From contig JAFIER010000211.1 of NCBI GenBank assembly GCA_020832465.1, forward strand, positions 1 through 36,520: a DNA stretch of 36,520 nucleotides, written 5' to 3'. Source of the stretch: Bernardetiaceae bacterium. GTDB taxonomy: Bacteria; Bacteroidota; Bacteroidia; Cytophagales; Bernardetiaceae. A program made the translations under genes and the position numbers. This document shows positions 23,766 through 32,947 of this stretch, piece by piece. The notes beneath the pieces were generated by a model, which was not told the origin of the DNA, ran no database searches, and worked only from the letters and a program-made list of their open reading frames with translations. The stretch's first letter is position 1. The number at the start of each line of letters is the position of its first letter.

Positions 23766-24953
23766 TTAGTTTGGCAGATAATTAGGATATATTTCACCGT
23801 GTACACCTGCAATCATTTCTTGCATAACGCTGCGCAACTCTTCAATATTTTCTTTTTGAGCGGCGGATATAAAAATAGCTCTATGCTTTTCGTTATCCAA
23901 ATAAGAATCACGCAGTTCGGTAAGCGAAGGAGGGCATATTAAATAATTATCACCAACAATCATATTGTCTTTATAAGCATCAATTTTATTACAAACCAGA
24001 ATAGAGGGTTTATTGCTTGCGCCAATATCATCAAGGGTTTGCTCGACGACCTTAATATGATCTTCAAAAGCGGGGTGCGAAACGTCCACAACGTGCAAAA
24101 GAATATCCGCCTCTACGATTTCTGAAAGTGTAGATTTAAAACACTCTATCAATAAAGTTGGCAATTTACGAATAAAACCTACGGTATCGGTAAGCAAAAA
24201 AGGCATTTGTCCCCATTGCACCCTGCGAATTGTAGCATCTACTGTAGCAAAAAGTTTGTTTTCTGCAAAAACATCAGCTTTAGTGAGTAGCCTCATAAGC
24301 GTAGATTTACCAACATTAGTATAACCTACAAGCGCTACTCTGACCATACGGTGGCGTTGTTTGCTTCGTGTTTCTCCTTGTTTTTCGATTTTGCGTAGCT
24401 TATCTTTGAGTAGTTTGATTTGGTTATTTACGATACGGCGGTCAGTCTCGATTTCTTTTTCGCCTGCACCGCGCTGCCCAATACCACCTCTTTGCCTTGA
24501 GAGGTGAGTCCACATACCTGTAAGGCGTGGTAAGATGTATTGATTGCGTGCAAGATCTACTTGTGTGCGTGCTTGTGCTGTTTGTGCACGATAGCTAAAA
24601 ATTTCGAGAATAAGCAAACTTCTATCCAAGACAATTTTGCCTTTAAACTCTTGCTCCAAGTTGCGTACGTGCCTTGGAGATAGCTCGTCATCAAAAATAA
24701 TATATTTTACATTTTTGGCTTCAGTAAATTCACGAATTTCTTCGATTTTTCCTTTACGTACAAACGTACGTATATCAGGGTGTGGTATTTTTTGTGTAAA
24801 CTGCTCGATAGCTTCAATATTGAGTGTTTGCGCTAAAAAAGCCAGTTCGTCTAAGTATTCTTTGGCTTTATAGGCAGGTTGCTCTTTGTTTATAAGTGCC
24901 ACAAGTACGGCAGTTTCCATTTCTTCCGACTTGATGGGCGGAGTTTGTATCAT
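23766..24953 (-). CDS. hflX: GTPase HflX
   Basis: Ribosome-associated GTPase that splits 70S ribosomes stalled by heat or antibiotics. The 395-residue protein has an N-terminal ATP/ribosome-binding domain (about residues 1-125), then a helical linker with the conserved GGIGQRGAGEKEIETDRR. The G domain follows: G1 GYTNVGKST, G3 DTVGFI, G4 NKID and an SA-type G5 (FISAAQKEN). The start is ATG at 24951-24953 (MIQTPPIK); the family start METAVLVALI 11 codons later is an alternative. In many genera the linker reads GPGE where GAGE stands here. The gene ends beside MITE-like copy A4. Confidence 0.96.
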   Translation of the reverse strand: MIQTPPIKSEEMETAVLVALINKEQPAYKAKEYLDELAFLAQTLNIEAIEQFTQKIPHPDIRTFVRKGKIEEIREFTEAKNVKYIIFDDELSPRHVRNLEQEFKGKIVLDRSLLILEIFSYRAQTAQARTQVDLARNQYILPRLTGMWTHLSRQRGGIGQRGAGEKEIETDRRIVNNQIKLLKDKLRKIEKQGETRSKQRHRMVRVALVGYTNVGKSTLMRLLTKADVFAENKLFATVDATIRRVQWGQMPFLLTDTVGFIRKLPTLLIECFKSTLSEIVEADILLHVVDVSHPAFEDHIKVVEQTLDDIGASNKPSILVCNKIDAYKDNMIVGDNYLICPPSLTELRDSYLDNEKHRAIFISAAQKENIEELRSVMQEMIAGVHGEIYPNYLPN

Positions 24954-25055
24954 AAAGTTAAATTTGGGTTTTGACAAAACAGTGCGCTATGAAACGAAAA
25001 AGCCTTGTAAAAAATTCCTTTTAGACTTATCTAACGAATACTTTTTTTTAAAATG

Positions 25056-25541
25056 TTAGTTTTTGTTCTCAATAAACACAAGCGATTCGGAGTTTATGCA
25101 ATAACGCACGCCCGTGGGTGGCGGCCCGTCATTGAAAATATGCCCTAAGTGCCCCCCACAAGATTTGCATACGACCTCCGTGCGTATCATACCGTGGCTA
25201 TAGTCGGGGATTTCTTCTATTTTGTCCTCCATAGAAGCAAAATAACTGGGCCACCCACAGCTTGAGTTATACTTTGTATCGGACTTAAACAAAGGGGTTT
25301 TGCAACCTGCGCAGGCATATACACCTTTTTCAAAATGATCCCAAAACTTGCCTGTAAAAGCGCGTTCTGTACCTTTCTCACGCAATATACGATACTGCTC
25401 GGGCGTGAGTTCTTTTTTCCATTCAGCTTCTGATTTTTGCATAGGAAATGTATCTTTTTGGTTATTGTTTTGTGTTTGAGCGCAGGCTACTGTGCTAAGG
25501 CTCAAAATCAATATAGAAAAAATAAAGAATGTAAATTTCAT
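25056..25541 (-). CDS. msrB: Exported peptide-methionine (R)-S-oxide reductase
   Basis: Reduces methionine-R-sulfoxide in proteins, here outside the cytosol. The 161-residue protein begins with a signal peptide ([20 protein letters not shown]), and the cysteine at its end could be a lipoprotein site. The MsrB domain covers about residues 35-158. Zinc is bound by CAGC and CKSC, the fold motif is [11 protein letters not shown], and the catalytic cysteine lies in [11 protein letters not shown]. The start is ATG at 25539-25541; a longer reading to 25736 would run through repeat sequence and remove the signal peptide from the N-terminus. The SRPBCC gene ends 194 bp upstream. Confidence 0.94.
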   Translation of the reverse strand: MKFTFFIFSILILSLSTVACAQTQNNNQKDTFPMQKSEAEWKKELTPEQYRILREKGTERAFTGKFWDHFEKGVYACAGCKTPLFKSDTKYNSSCGWPSYFASMEDKIEEIPDYSHGMIRTEVVCKSCGGHLGHIFNDGPPPTGVRYCINSESLVFIENKN

Positions 25542-25687
25542 AATTGAGTAGGTCGTTTGTGTAATAGACTGCAAGGACGCAAAAAGCGTTAAGTATGCCT
25601 TCAAATAACATTTGTAAAGGAAACCTTTGCTCAATAAAACCAATGTACAATCATAAAGTTTATGGATAGTGGTATATTTTATTGATA

Positions 25688-25742
25688 AGGTGCACGACAG
25701 CTTTGCTACATGAGTCCAGCACTGAGCATCAAGCACTAACAG
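25688..25742. repeat. Family C left-end fragment at the SRPBCC gene's 3' end
   Basis: AGGTGCACGACAGCTTTGCT matches the family C end GGGTGTACGACAACTTTGCT with few changes. The repeat-like ACTAACAGT at 25735-25743 covers the last codons and the TAG stop of the SRPBCC gene. Confidence 0.5.
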
Positions 25743-26170
25743 TCTTTAAATATGCGTTTATAAATGGGTTTTCTATACACAAACTGCAACCACAAAGCGG
25801 GGTATAGCAACCAGTCTAATATGCGATTAGGAGTTTTGTAACTAATTTCGTCAATAATAAGCGTAGCATTTTTGTGCCTACAAATACGGTGTTTGTGCTT
25901 CCAAGCAGTGAGAAAAAAAGGTAGCTTACTGCCTTCGTCTATAAAATAAAATTCTTTGTCCGTGATTTCTTGCGCCGTAATTTTACTAATCCATAGTTGC
26001 TTAAAAATTATAAAATTCAGTTCTATATGCACTTCATCACCGGGCTGATTTCCGTCGTATCGCAATAGACGGGCTGGTGGGAAGGGCGGGTTGAGCTTTT
26101 CAAATAAATCTTGATTAAAATTATCCCATACGATCTGGGCATCTGCATTGACCTGAGTGCTTATACGCAT
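25736..26170 (-). CDS. SRPBCC (START-like) family protein
   Basis: Small cytosolic protein of the helix-grip SRPBCC superfamily, whose members bind hydrophobic ligands in a cavity. The 144-residue product shows [13 protein letters not shown] at the N-terminus, the long beta sheet with [11 protein letters not shown] and [15 protein letters not shown], and a C-terminal helix rich in aromatics ([18 protein letters not shown]). No catalytic residues are evident and the ligand is unknown. The start is ATG at 26168-26170. The last codons GAC-TGT-TAG coincide with a repeat palindrome, so the native C-terminus may have been changed by an insertion. It is divergent from the SpoIIE phosphatase gene. 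Confidence 0.82.
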   Translation of the reverse strand: MRISTQVNADAQIVWDNFNQDLFEKLNPPFPPARLLRYDGNQPGDEVHIELNFIIFKQLWISKITAQEITDKEFYFIDEGSKLPFFLTAWKHKHRICRHKNATLIIDEISYKTPNRILDWLLYPALWLQFVYRKPIYKRIFKDC

Positions 26171-26396
26171 ATTTTTTGAAAATTAGCATGCGCAGTTCTT
26201 TGCGTGCGTGTGTGAGCTTTGCTTTTTATAAAGCCAAAAGTATTTAACTTAGGCGTGTAACAAAAAAAGATAGGGCTCCTGCTCGCGATTTTAAGAACTA
26301 TTGGCTCTGCTATTTGATTTGTAAATAAATTATGAAAAATCTAAGGATTCAACTCTTTTTTGGTATCAAAAGTTTAACAAGCACAATTATTTTGCG

Positions 26397-26404
26397 TATT
26401 TTTG
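26397..26404 (+). promoter_or_regulatory. Putative -7 box (TATTTTTG) for the SpoIIE phosphatase gene
   Basis: Matches TAnnTTTG in the divergent 249-bp spacer. No good -33 TTG was found 19-21 bp upstream. Confidence 0.35.
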
Positions 26405-26497
26405 GGAAATAAATGTTAAGTGCACGCAAATTGTTGTTTATGCTTCATTTTGCATTTTTTGTGTTTCGAAAATTTCAAACTAAACCGATTCATACTG

Positions 26498-28582
26498 TTG
26501 TATTCTAACCGAGTCAAATTATTTTTTGATGCGATTTCGCGTAGCGAGCGGTGGCGTTATACGCTTATTCTTGTGGCTTTTGTGAGTTGGGTGTTGCTTA
26601 CGCTTTGGGGTATGTGGGAGCAGCAGCACACAATGGAAGGTGGCGAGCCTTATGCTATATGGATAAAAGGTATATTTTTAAATTTTTTCTTGCTCACTAC
26701 GTATATGTATTTTCGTTATGCTGATGCTCAAAAAAGCGATAATGAAGATTTTTATGGATTGTTGTGGAAGGTTTTTGCTATGGGATTAGCTTGCGGTTTT
26801 TTTTCTGCTACGCTTGCTTTTTTTGTACGTTTAGTCAATGATTATTTTTCGCATCATACGCTATTTTATAATTTTTTCTACCACTTAGATTTTGGTTTGC
26901 TTGTGGTCTTTTTGATGACGGCATTTTTTAAGTGGAAGCACAAAATTTTGTATCATAGTAGTCGTTTTACGGCAGTGATTTGGTATATCTTTGAGTTTTC
27001 TTTGCTCTCGACCTTACTATTTCACTTTTTTCGTTTCAAGCTTTTTGATACGGTTTTTAATGCTTTTTTTGTGCTTTTTGCTTTGATGGGAATTTACTTA
27101 TCCTTCAATGCCAAATGGATAGCTAATCTGAATGCCAAACAAAAACTTTATAGTCTGTTTTTCTGCTTATTGCTTCTGGCAGTGCAGGGCTATTTTTTCA
27201 AAGAAATCTTAGACTACAAAGATATGAATGTCAATTATTTGACATTTTTAATTCTCGATTTGACTAAAAGCATTTTCTTTGCATCGCTTTACTGTTTTTC
27301 GGCTATTTATACCGTTACGATATTATTGGTATTGCTTTTTAGCTTGCCTACCTCTTCTGTATTTGAGAAAAAAATAAGCGAACTTGTAAGTTTTCAACAG
27401 CTCAGTGCTTCTATTTTGAGTGGTGAAAATGAGCAAAAGGTATATCTGGTACTGCTCGAGAGTGCCATTCAAACCTTACGTGCGGATGCTGCCTGGCTCG
27501 AGATTGAAAACAAAAATGATGACTTAATTAGCAAAAAAATCAATAAGCAAGAAGCCCTTGAGATTCTTAAAGCTATCAATGCGTATAAAGCTGATGCTTC
27601 TATCCCACGTAAATATACACCTGAAAAACTTTTTGGAAATCCTAATGCCATACAGTATCAGTCTATTCTGACGCTACCGCTTATTGCTGATAATAATTTT
27701 CTGGGTCGCTTAGTTTTGCTCAAAAAGCTTCCTGATGCTTTTGATAATATCATTATCAATACGCTCAACTCTTTTGTAACGCAGGCGAGTTTGGCAATTT
27801 ATAATTTTAGATTGCTCTCAAGCACTGTCGAGACCCAGCGTTATAAAGAAGAGCTCAAAATTGCACAGCGCGTACAAAAAAGCCTATTGCCCGAGACTAT
27901 TTTAGTCAAAGATAACTTAGAAATTTTTGTAAAAAATGGTTCTGCTGATGAGATAGGTGGCGATTATTACGACTATTATCAAGTCGGCGAGCATAAATAT
28001 GCACTTATTATCGGCGATGTTGCGGGTAAGGGTACTTCGGCTGCCTTTAATATGGCACAACTCAAAGGTGTTTTTCATAGCCTTGTGCGTTTGGACTTAA
28101 GCCCTGATTTATTTTTTGAATATGCCAATAATGCTTTGAGTGGTTGCTTGGAGCGCAATTCTTTTATAACGGCTACTTATTTGGTCGTCGATGCTGAGCA
28201 GCGCAAAATCTACTCTTCACGTGCGGGGCATTGCCCCACACTTTACTATAGCCATGAGAGCAAAGAAGTTCGTTATTTACAAGAAAAAGGGCTTGGCTTA
28301 GGTATTATTCGCAATGAAGACTACCGTAAATATATTCAAATACGAACTTTTGAGTATAAAAAAGGAGATATTTTGATGCTCTACTCCGATGGTATTTATG
28401 AAGCGCGCAACAAGCATACAAGAGAAGAGTATGGCTATGATAGATTGCATGAGTTTTTTAAAATGCACTGCAACCTCCCACTCGCCGATATAGCTCATAA
28501 GCTGCTCGAGGATATTTATGCCTTTACACAGTGTGACCGATTAGACGACGACTACACCGTGCTTCTTTTAAAGTTTCCGTAA
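26498..28582 (+). CDS. Multi-TM SpoIIE/PP2C family protein phosphatase
   Basis: Membrane sensor phosphatase of about 694 residues. The N-terminal third (about residues 20-290) has seven or eight hydrophobic helices. A GAF-like segment follows (about 300-440) and a short coiled-coil containing LKIAQRVQKSLLPE. The PP2C/SpoIIE domain has metal ligands in GGDYYDYY (Asp489) and GDVAGKGTSAAF (Asp507). AGHCPTLYY, YSDGIYEARN and a terminal DDDYTVLLL complete the domain. It should remove phosphate from Ser/Thr of a regulator; SiaC at 19436-19819 is a candidate. The start is uncertain: no in-frame ATG precedes the first helix. TTG at 26498 is used; GTG at 26420 is the alternative. Confidence 0.88.
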   Translation: MYSNRVKLFFDAISRSERWRYTLILVAFVSWVLLTLWGMWEQQHTMEGGEPYAIWIKGIFLNFFLLTTYMYFRYADAQKSDNEDFYGLLWKVFAMGLACGFFSATLAFFVRLVNDYFSHHTLFYNFFYHLDFGLLVVFLMTAFFKWKHKILYHSSRFTAVIWYIFEFSLLSTLLFHFFRFKLFDTVFNAFFVLFALMGIYLSFNAKWIANLNAKQKLYSLFFCLLLLAVQGYFFKEILDYKDMNVNYLTFLILDLTKSIFFASLYCFSAIYTVTILLVLLFSLPTSSVFEKKISELVSFQQLSASILSGENEQKVYLVLLESAIQTLRADAAWLEIENKNDDLISKKINKQEALEILKAINAYKADASIPRKYTPEKLFGNPNAIQYQSILTLPLIADNNFLGRLVLLKKLPDAFDNIIINTLNSFVTQASLAIYNFRLLSSTVETQRYKEELKIAQRVQKSLLPETILVKDNLEIFVKNGSADEIGGDYYDYYQVGEHKYALIIGDVAGKGTSAAFNMAQLKGVFHSLVRLDLSPDLFFEYANNALSGCLERNSFITATYLVVDAEQRKIYSSRAGHCPTLYYSHESKEVRYLQEKGLGLGIIRNEDYRKYIQIRTFEYKKGDILMLYSDGIYEARNKHTREEYGYDRLHEFFKMHCNLPLADIAHKLLEDIYAFTQCDRLDDDYTVLLLKFP

Positions 28583-28718
28583 AATTATCTATCTCTATGC
28601 CACTTAGATTTGTCATGACTGATTGCACTTAATCAATATCTTGACTTTTTTGCTACTCTTGTTTTAGATTTATGAACAGAAAAAACATTTATACTATGCT
28701 TTTTTTCTAAAAAATCTG

Positions 28719-28726
28719 TATTTTTG
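28719..28726 (+). promoter_or_regulatory. Putative metK promoter -7 box (TATTTTTG)
   Basis: Matches TAnnTTTG about 122 bp before the metK ATG. The leader of about 115 nt shows no SAM riboswitch that I can recognise. Confidence 0.4.
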
Positions 28727-28848
28727 CGTTTTCACTTTTAAAGTTGAAATCAAGACGTGCGTGGGCATCGTATATGTATGTGTGGTCATGTCGTAAAGCA
28801 CTTTTTTCAAAAAATCTTTTCTGATAAAATTATAGCGTTATAAAAAAT

Positions 28849-30060
28849 ATGTCATATCTCTTTACCTCCGAATCTGTTTCTGAAGGACACCCTGATAAAA
28901 TAGCAGACCAAATCTCTGATGCCATTGTAGATGCCATGTTGGCTCAAGACCCCAAATCTCGTGTAGCTTGCGAAACGCTCGTTACTACGGGGCTTGTCAT
29001 GATTGCTGGCGAAATAAAAACGAATGCACGTGTAGAGGTATCTGAAATTGCTAGGCAAAAAATTCGTGAAATTGGTTATAATAGCGATAAGTATCGCTTT
29101 GATGCTGAATCTTGCGGTGTAATTGTATCTCTTCATAGCCAATCACCAGAGATTTCGCAGGGCGTAGATAGAATTGACGATGACGAAATTGGTGCTGGAG
29201 ATCAAGGTATGATGTTTGGTTATGCCAATCGTGAAACGCCTGAGTATATGCCTATGGCATTGGCATTTTCGCACCGTATTGTCAAAGAATTGGCTAAGGT
29301 ACGCAAAGAGGAGCGCGAGATAATGCCTTACCTTCGCCCCGATTCAAAAGCACAGGTTACGATTGAGTATAGCCAAGACCATAAACCGCAGCGCGTGCAT
29401 ACCGTAGTAGTTTCTACACAGCACGATGAATTTGATACCGATGCGGCTATGCAAGCACGCATCAAAAAAGATGTGCAAGAGATTATCATACCGAGAGTTA
29501 TACCTGCTCATCTTATCGATGATAAAACAATTTTTCATATTAACCCTACGGGTAAATTTGTAATTGGCGGTCCGCATGGAGATGCTGGACTAACAGGTCG
29601 TAAAATTATTGTCGATACTTATGGTGGCAAAGGTGCGCATGGCGGTGGTGCATTTTCTGGTAAAGATTGCTCAAAGGTAGATAGAAGTGCCGCTTATGCT
29701 ACTCGGCATATTGCCAAAAATTTAGTCGCTGCTGGTATTGCCGATGAGGTCTTGGTGCAAGTAGCTTATGCTATTGGCGTAACCCAGCCCGTATCACTTA
29801 CAGTAGATACTTATGGCACTTCAAAAGTAAATTTTGACGATAGTGAAATCAGCGAAAAAGTATCTCAAATTTTTGATATGCGCCCCAAAGCTATTATCAC
29901 AAGATTGGGATTAGATAAGCCCATATTCTCTCCTAGCGCTGCCTATGGGCACATGGGAAGAGAAACTTATTCAGAAAAACATGGCGATGAGCAAATCGAG
30001 TTTTTTACTTGGGAAAAAACTGATTATATCGATAAAATCAAAGCCGCTTTTTCACTCTAA
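28849..30060 (+). CDS. metK: S-adenosylmethionine synthase
   Basis: Makes SAM from methionine and ATP in the cytosol, the methyl donor for the methyltransferase genes also in this window (egtD and the gene at 16707). The 403-residue protein shows the family signatures: [20 protein letters not shown] at the N-terminus, [12 protein letters not shown] (methionine and ATP site), [13 protein letters not shown], and [19 protein letters not shown] (P-loop-like motif). The end is [19 protein letters not shown]. The start ATG at 28849 fits the family. The TPR gene follows after 141 bp with its own strong promoter, so metK is probably monocistronic. Confidence 0.98.
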   Translation: MSYLFTSESVSEGHPDKIADQISDAIVDAMLAQDPKSRVACETLVTTGLVMIAGEIKTNARVEVSEIARQKIREIGYNSDKYRFDAESCGVIVSLHSQSPEISQGVDRIDDDEIGAGDQGMMFGYANRETPEYMPMALAFSHRIVKELAKVRKEEREIMPYLRPDSKAQVTIEYSQDHKPQRVHTVVVSTQHDEFDTDAAMQARIKKDVQEIIIPRVIPAHLIDDKTIFHINPTGKFVIGGPHGDAGLTGRKIIVDTYGGKGAHGGGAFSGKDCSKVDRSAAYATRHIAKNLVAAGIADEVLVQVAYAIGVTQPVSLTVDTYGTSKVNFDDSEISEKVSQIFDMRPKAIITRLGLDKPIFSPSAAYGHMGRETYSEKHGDEQIEFFTWEKTDYIDKIKAAFSL

Positions 30061-30148
30061 AATTTTATTTGCTAATCCACTGTTTTAGCCTGAGTAAGAT
30101 TGGTTCTATGCTGCAAAATCATTACTTACAAAGATTTAACAGTTGCAA

Positions 30149-30180
30149 ATTGTATTGACAAATTTTTTTTTATATCTTTG
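30149..30180 (+). promoter_or_regulatory. Bacteroidota-type promoter of the TPR gene
   Basis: The -7 box TATCTTTG (30173-30180) is a full match to TAnnTTTG. An ATTG -33 element at 30149-30152 lies 20 bp upstream, the expected spacing. Transcription would start near 30187, about 15 nt before the ATG at 30202. It is the best promoter in the window and supports the phylum call. Confidence 0.75.
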
Positions 30181-30201
30181 CAGCCAAAATTTAGCAAAAT
30201 T

Positions 30202-30960
30202 ATGGCAAAAACAAGAACATCAAAATCGTCGCCGAAAGGCAAAAAACAAGCGCAATCAAGCGAGGATTTGGACTCAAACTTTGACGCACTCGCAAACTCC
30301 GACGAAGTATTGCGAGATAGTGTATCCAAAACCGAAGACTTTGTGTCTCAAAACCGCAATGTGCTTATAGGTGGTGTAGTCGCTATCTTTCTTATCGTTG
30401 CTGCTGTATTTGGTTACAACTGGTACGTACAAAAGCAAAGCAAAGAAGCGCAGGCAAAAATATTCCCTGCTGTTTTCTACTTTGAGAAAGATTCGCTCAA
30501 CAAAGCACTTATGGGAGACGGCAACCAAGCCGAAGGCTTAAAATCTATTGCTGAGAACTATAGCATGACCGCTACTGGGGATTTGGCTAGCTTTTATGTA
30601 GGCGTATCCAAACTCAAACTCGGAGAGTATGACGAAGCAATAGCTGCATTGAAAAAATTCTCAGCTAAGGATTTGCTCGTTCAAGCACGTGCTTTTTCCC
30701 TGATAGGAGATGCTTATGGCGAAAAAGAAGATTGGAAAGCCGCAAGCGAGTACTACGAAAAGGCTGCTAATTACAATCCTAATGAGCAGTTTACTCCTGA
30801 TTATTTGGCTAAACTTGCCTTTGCGCAAGAGCAAAACAAAGAGTATAGCAAAGCCGTTGCTACTTATGATAAGCTACTCAAGAAGTATCCTAAGGCACGA
30901 CAAGCACCTCGTATGAAAAAAGAAAAGGCGCGACTCGAGCAACTTGCACAAGCTAACTAA
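30202..30960 (+). CDS. Membrane-anchored tetratricopeptide repeat protein
   Basis: A 252-residue protein with a basic, Ser/Lys-rich cytosolic N-terminus (KTRTSKSSPKGKKQAQ). A single transmembrane helix follows (about residues 56-77, VLIGGVVAIFLIVAAVFGYN), then a periplasmic part with TPR units: GDLASFYVGVSKLKLGEYDE, ARAFSLIGDAYGEKEDWKAA and LAKLAFAQEQNKEYSKAVAT. The arrangement resembles YfgM, a SecYEG-associated TPR protein, but homology to it is only suggestive. The start ATG at 30202 lies just after a strong promoter; an upstream in-frame start at 30100 would overlap that promoter. A good terminator follows at 31047-31088. Confidence 0.88.
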   Translation: MAKTRTSKSSPKGKKQAQSSEDLDSNFDALANSDEVLRDSVSKTEDFVSQNRNVLIGGVVAIFLIVAAVFGYNWYVQKQSKEAQAKIFPAVFYFEKDSLNKALMGDGNQAEGLKSIAENYSMTATGDLASFYVGVSKLKLGEYDEAIAALKKFSAKDLLVQARAFSLIGDAYGEKEDWKAASEYYEKAANYNPNEQFTPDYLAKLAFAQEQNKEYSKAVATYDKLLKKYPKARQAPRMKKEKARLEQLAQAN

Positions 30961-31046
30961 ATCTGTTTAGTCATCACGTATTTATCACACACGTACTGAA
31001 AATGAGTGTATGTAAACATAAGCATGGCTAATAATCTTATTGAAAT

Positions 31047-31088
31047 AAAAAAAGCACAAACTCAAAATTTTGGGTTTGTGCTTTTTTT
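31047..31088. terminator. Strong terminator after the TPR gene
   Basis: AAAAAAAGCACAAAC (left) and GTTTGTGCTTTTTTT (right) enclose a 12-nt loop region. The U-run follows on the plus strand, and the A-run on the other side also allows function on the minus strand. Confidence 0.88.
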
Positions 31089-31209
31089 CATGCCACCATA
31101 CATTTTTCTATTGCATGGGGGCGCAAACCCTATGCTATGAAAAAAAGAGCTTAGAAATAACATGGCTTGCAGGCATGTTATTCCCGCCAGGCAAATGTAT
31201 AGTAGTATA
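31088..31209. repeat. Family B element (copy B5)
   Basis: The left end TCATGCCACCATACATTTTT is degenerate; the right end GTATAGTAGTATAT matches family B. Between them lie the CTATTGCATGGGGGCGCAAACC..ATGCTATG hairpin and the AAATAACATG-GCTTGCAGG-CATGTTATT hairpin, the same two modules as in B1 in opposite order. No clear target duplication. Confidence 0.55.
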
Positions 31210-31406
31210 TTTTTTTTGCTAAAAATCCTTGTTTTCAAGTTTTTATTTGTACAAAAAATTAAAGTTGTGTATATTTAGGCAATACTTACTTAAATAAAAC
31301 ACCTACGAATAGATATTCTGGTCGTATGTAGGTATCTGGTGCATCGTTTTTGGGAAAGGGTGCGCCGTGCCTACCTATCCAAGTATTATGAAGAAAATAC
31401 AAATAT

Positions 31407-32030
31407 ATGAAAATAGATAGCTATCCTAATGTTATATTTGACTTAGGCGGGGTCATCATTAACCTCGACTATGAGCGCACTGTCAATGCCTTTTCATTGC
31501 TTTTTGAGAATAATTTTGCAGATTTTTATACGCAACGCAATCAAATCAATATTTTTGATAATTTTGAAAAAGGGCGCATATCGGCTGATACTTTTCGTAA
31601 ACAACTAAAAACTTATTTTAAAAAAGAAGTCCCTGATGCTGCTATTGATTATGCATGGAATGCGATGCTACTCCGCGTTCCAGAGGAGCGCATAACACTG
31701 CTACGAAAACTCGGACAAAAAAAACGAATATTTTTGCTGTCTAATACCAATATTATCCACAAAGAAGCTTTTGATAAAATTATTAAAAGAAATAACGGAT
31801 TAGACTCGCTTGTCGAGCTTTTTGAGGCTACCTACTATTCGCACCTTATTGGTATGCGAAAACCCGATGCCGAAATTTTTGAACATGTGCTTAATAGTCA
31901 TGAACTTAAAGCCGAAGAAACACTTTTTATTGATGATAGCATACAGCATATAGAAACTGCCGAAAGGCTCGGTATCGCTGCTTATCACCTGACAAAAGAC
32001 AAAGATATTACGCAGCTTTTTGAAGTCTAA
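31407..32030 (+). CDS. HAD family hydrolase (subfamily IA)
   Basis: Cytosolic phosphatase-like enzyme, 207 residues. Motif I is VIFDLGGVIINLD with the nucleophile Asp12. The position that is normally the second Asp is Gly, as in the YihX/epoxide-hydrolase N-domain subgroup, where the DLGG form is common. Motif II is FLLSNTN, motif III lies in GMRKPDAEIFEHV, and motif IV is LFIDDSIQHIETA. The helical cap between motifs I and II (about residues 20-90) is of type C1. The substrate could be a sugar phosphate, as for YihX, but this is inference. The start ATG at 31407 is 15 nt before the first strand. Confidence 0.9.
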   Translation: MKIDSYPNVIFDLGGVIINLDYERTVNAFSLLFENNFADFYTQRNQINIFDNFEKGRISADTFRKQLKTYFKKEVPDAAIDYAWNAMLLRVPEERITLLRKLGQKKRIFLLSNTNIIHKEAFDKIIKRNNGLDSLVELFEATYYSHLIGMRKPDAEIFEHVLNSHELKAEETLFIDDSIQHIETAERLGIAAYHLTKDKDITQLFEV

Positions 32031-32254
32031 TATTCAATGTGTACTGCTACAAAAAGCTATGTGCATTGATATAAACTTGCTATATGCCTGCTCACTCGTC
32101 AAAACAAATAAAATTATACAATAAAAATGATTACGTTTAGCCATTCGTAAAGTTATAGAACAGAATATAGGCTGTTTGAAGCTATAAATTAGGCACAGAC
32201 TAAGCTGTGCTACGGACTCAAAGCAAGCGTGATGATATTTAATAATTATACAAT

Positions 32255-32947
32255 ATGTACACTTACGAATACCCCCGCCCCGCACTTACTGTGGATTGTG
32301 TAATTTTTGCTTGGGATAAAGCATCAGAAGCAATTAAAGTTATGCTCATTGAGCGTGCACACGAACCTTTTGCCAACCATTGGGCATTCCCTGGTGGGTT
32401 CGTTGATATGGACGAGACCGTCGATACCGCCGCCGCCAGAGAGTTGGAGGAAGAAACAGGTATAAAAAATGTTTTTATGGAGCAACTCTATACGTTTAGT
32501 AGCGTAGATAGAGACCCACGTGGGCGTGTGGTAAGTGTGGCTTATTACGCCCTTATCAATATGCAAAAACACCCTGCAAAAGCAGCTTCTGATGCTAAAA
32601 GTGTAAAATGGTTTGGACTTTCAGAAATTCCAGCCTTAGCTTTTGACCACCAGCAGATTTTAGATATGGCTTACGAAAGGCTTAAGTCTAAGGTGCGCTA
32701 TCAGCCTATTGGGTTCGAGCTACTGCCACGAAAATTTCCCCTTTCAGAACTCCAACTTCTTTACGAGCAAATCCTTAATACAAAACTCGACAAACGAAAT
32801 TTTAGACGCAAAATCCTAAAAACAGGATTGCTCAAACCACTCGAAGAATTTCAAACACGAGTAGCACACCGCGCCGCACGCTTATACACTTTTGACGATA
32901 AAAAATATAAAGCACTCACCAGAGAAGGATTTTCTTTTGAAATATAA
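32255..32947 (+). CDS. NrtR-like Nudix domain transcriptional regulator / hydrolase
   Basis: A 230-residue protein with an N-terminal Nudix domain (residues 8-140) and a C-terminal winged helix of NrtR type (about 150-225, [20 protein letters not shown], then [11 protein letters not shown]). NrtR proteins repress NAD or pentose genes and respond to ADP-ribose or related ligands. Here the Nudix box is complete ([17 protein letters not shown], then EEETGI; residues 48-70), so it could still hydrolyse a nucleotide sugar, unlike regulators whose box is broken. No NAD or sugar gene is adjacent, and no operator was identified. The start is the ATG at 32255 (MYTYEYPRP). Confidence 0.88.
   Translation: MYTYEYPRPALTVDCVIFAWDKASEAIKVMLIERAHEPFANHWAFPGGFVDMDETVDTAAARELEEETGIKNVFMEQLYTFSSVDRDPRGRVVSVAYYALINMQKHPAKAASDAKSVKWFGLSEIPALAFDHQQILDMAYERLKSKVRYQPIGFELLPRKFPLSELQLLYEQILNTKLDKRNFRRKILKTGLLKPLEEFQTRVAHRAARLYTFDDKKYKALTREGFSFEI

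Larger units (their letters stand above)
30961..31406. other. Intergenic region TPR gene / HAD gene
   Basis: 446 bp without a gene. It contains a terminator (31047-31088) and family B copy B5. An inverted repeat ACCTAC...GTAGGT lies at about 31301-31334. No clear promoter for the HAD gene was found. Confidence 0.6.

Noticed and set aside
25542-25736. 65-residue extension of MsrB
   Set aside because: It covers repeat DNA and would bury a clear signal peptide in the interior; the ATG at 25539-25541 is preferred.
28727-28848. SAM riboswitch in the metK leader
   Set aside because: Although the leader is about 115 nt, I could not find the conserved helices or pseudoknot of a known SAM riboswitch class. 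A covariance-model search would be needed to say more.
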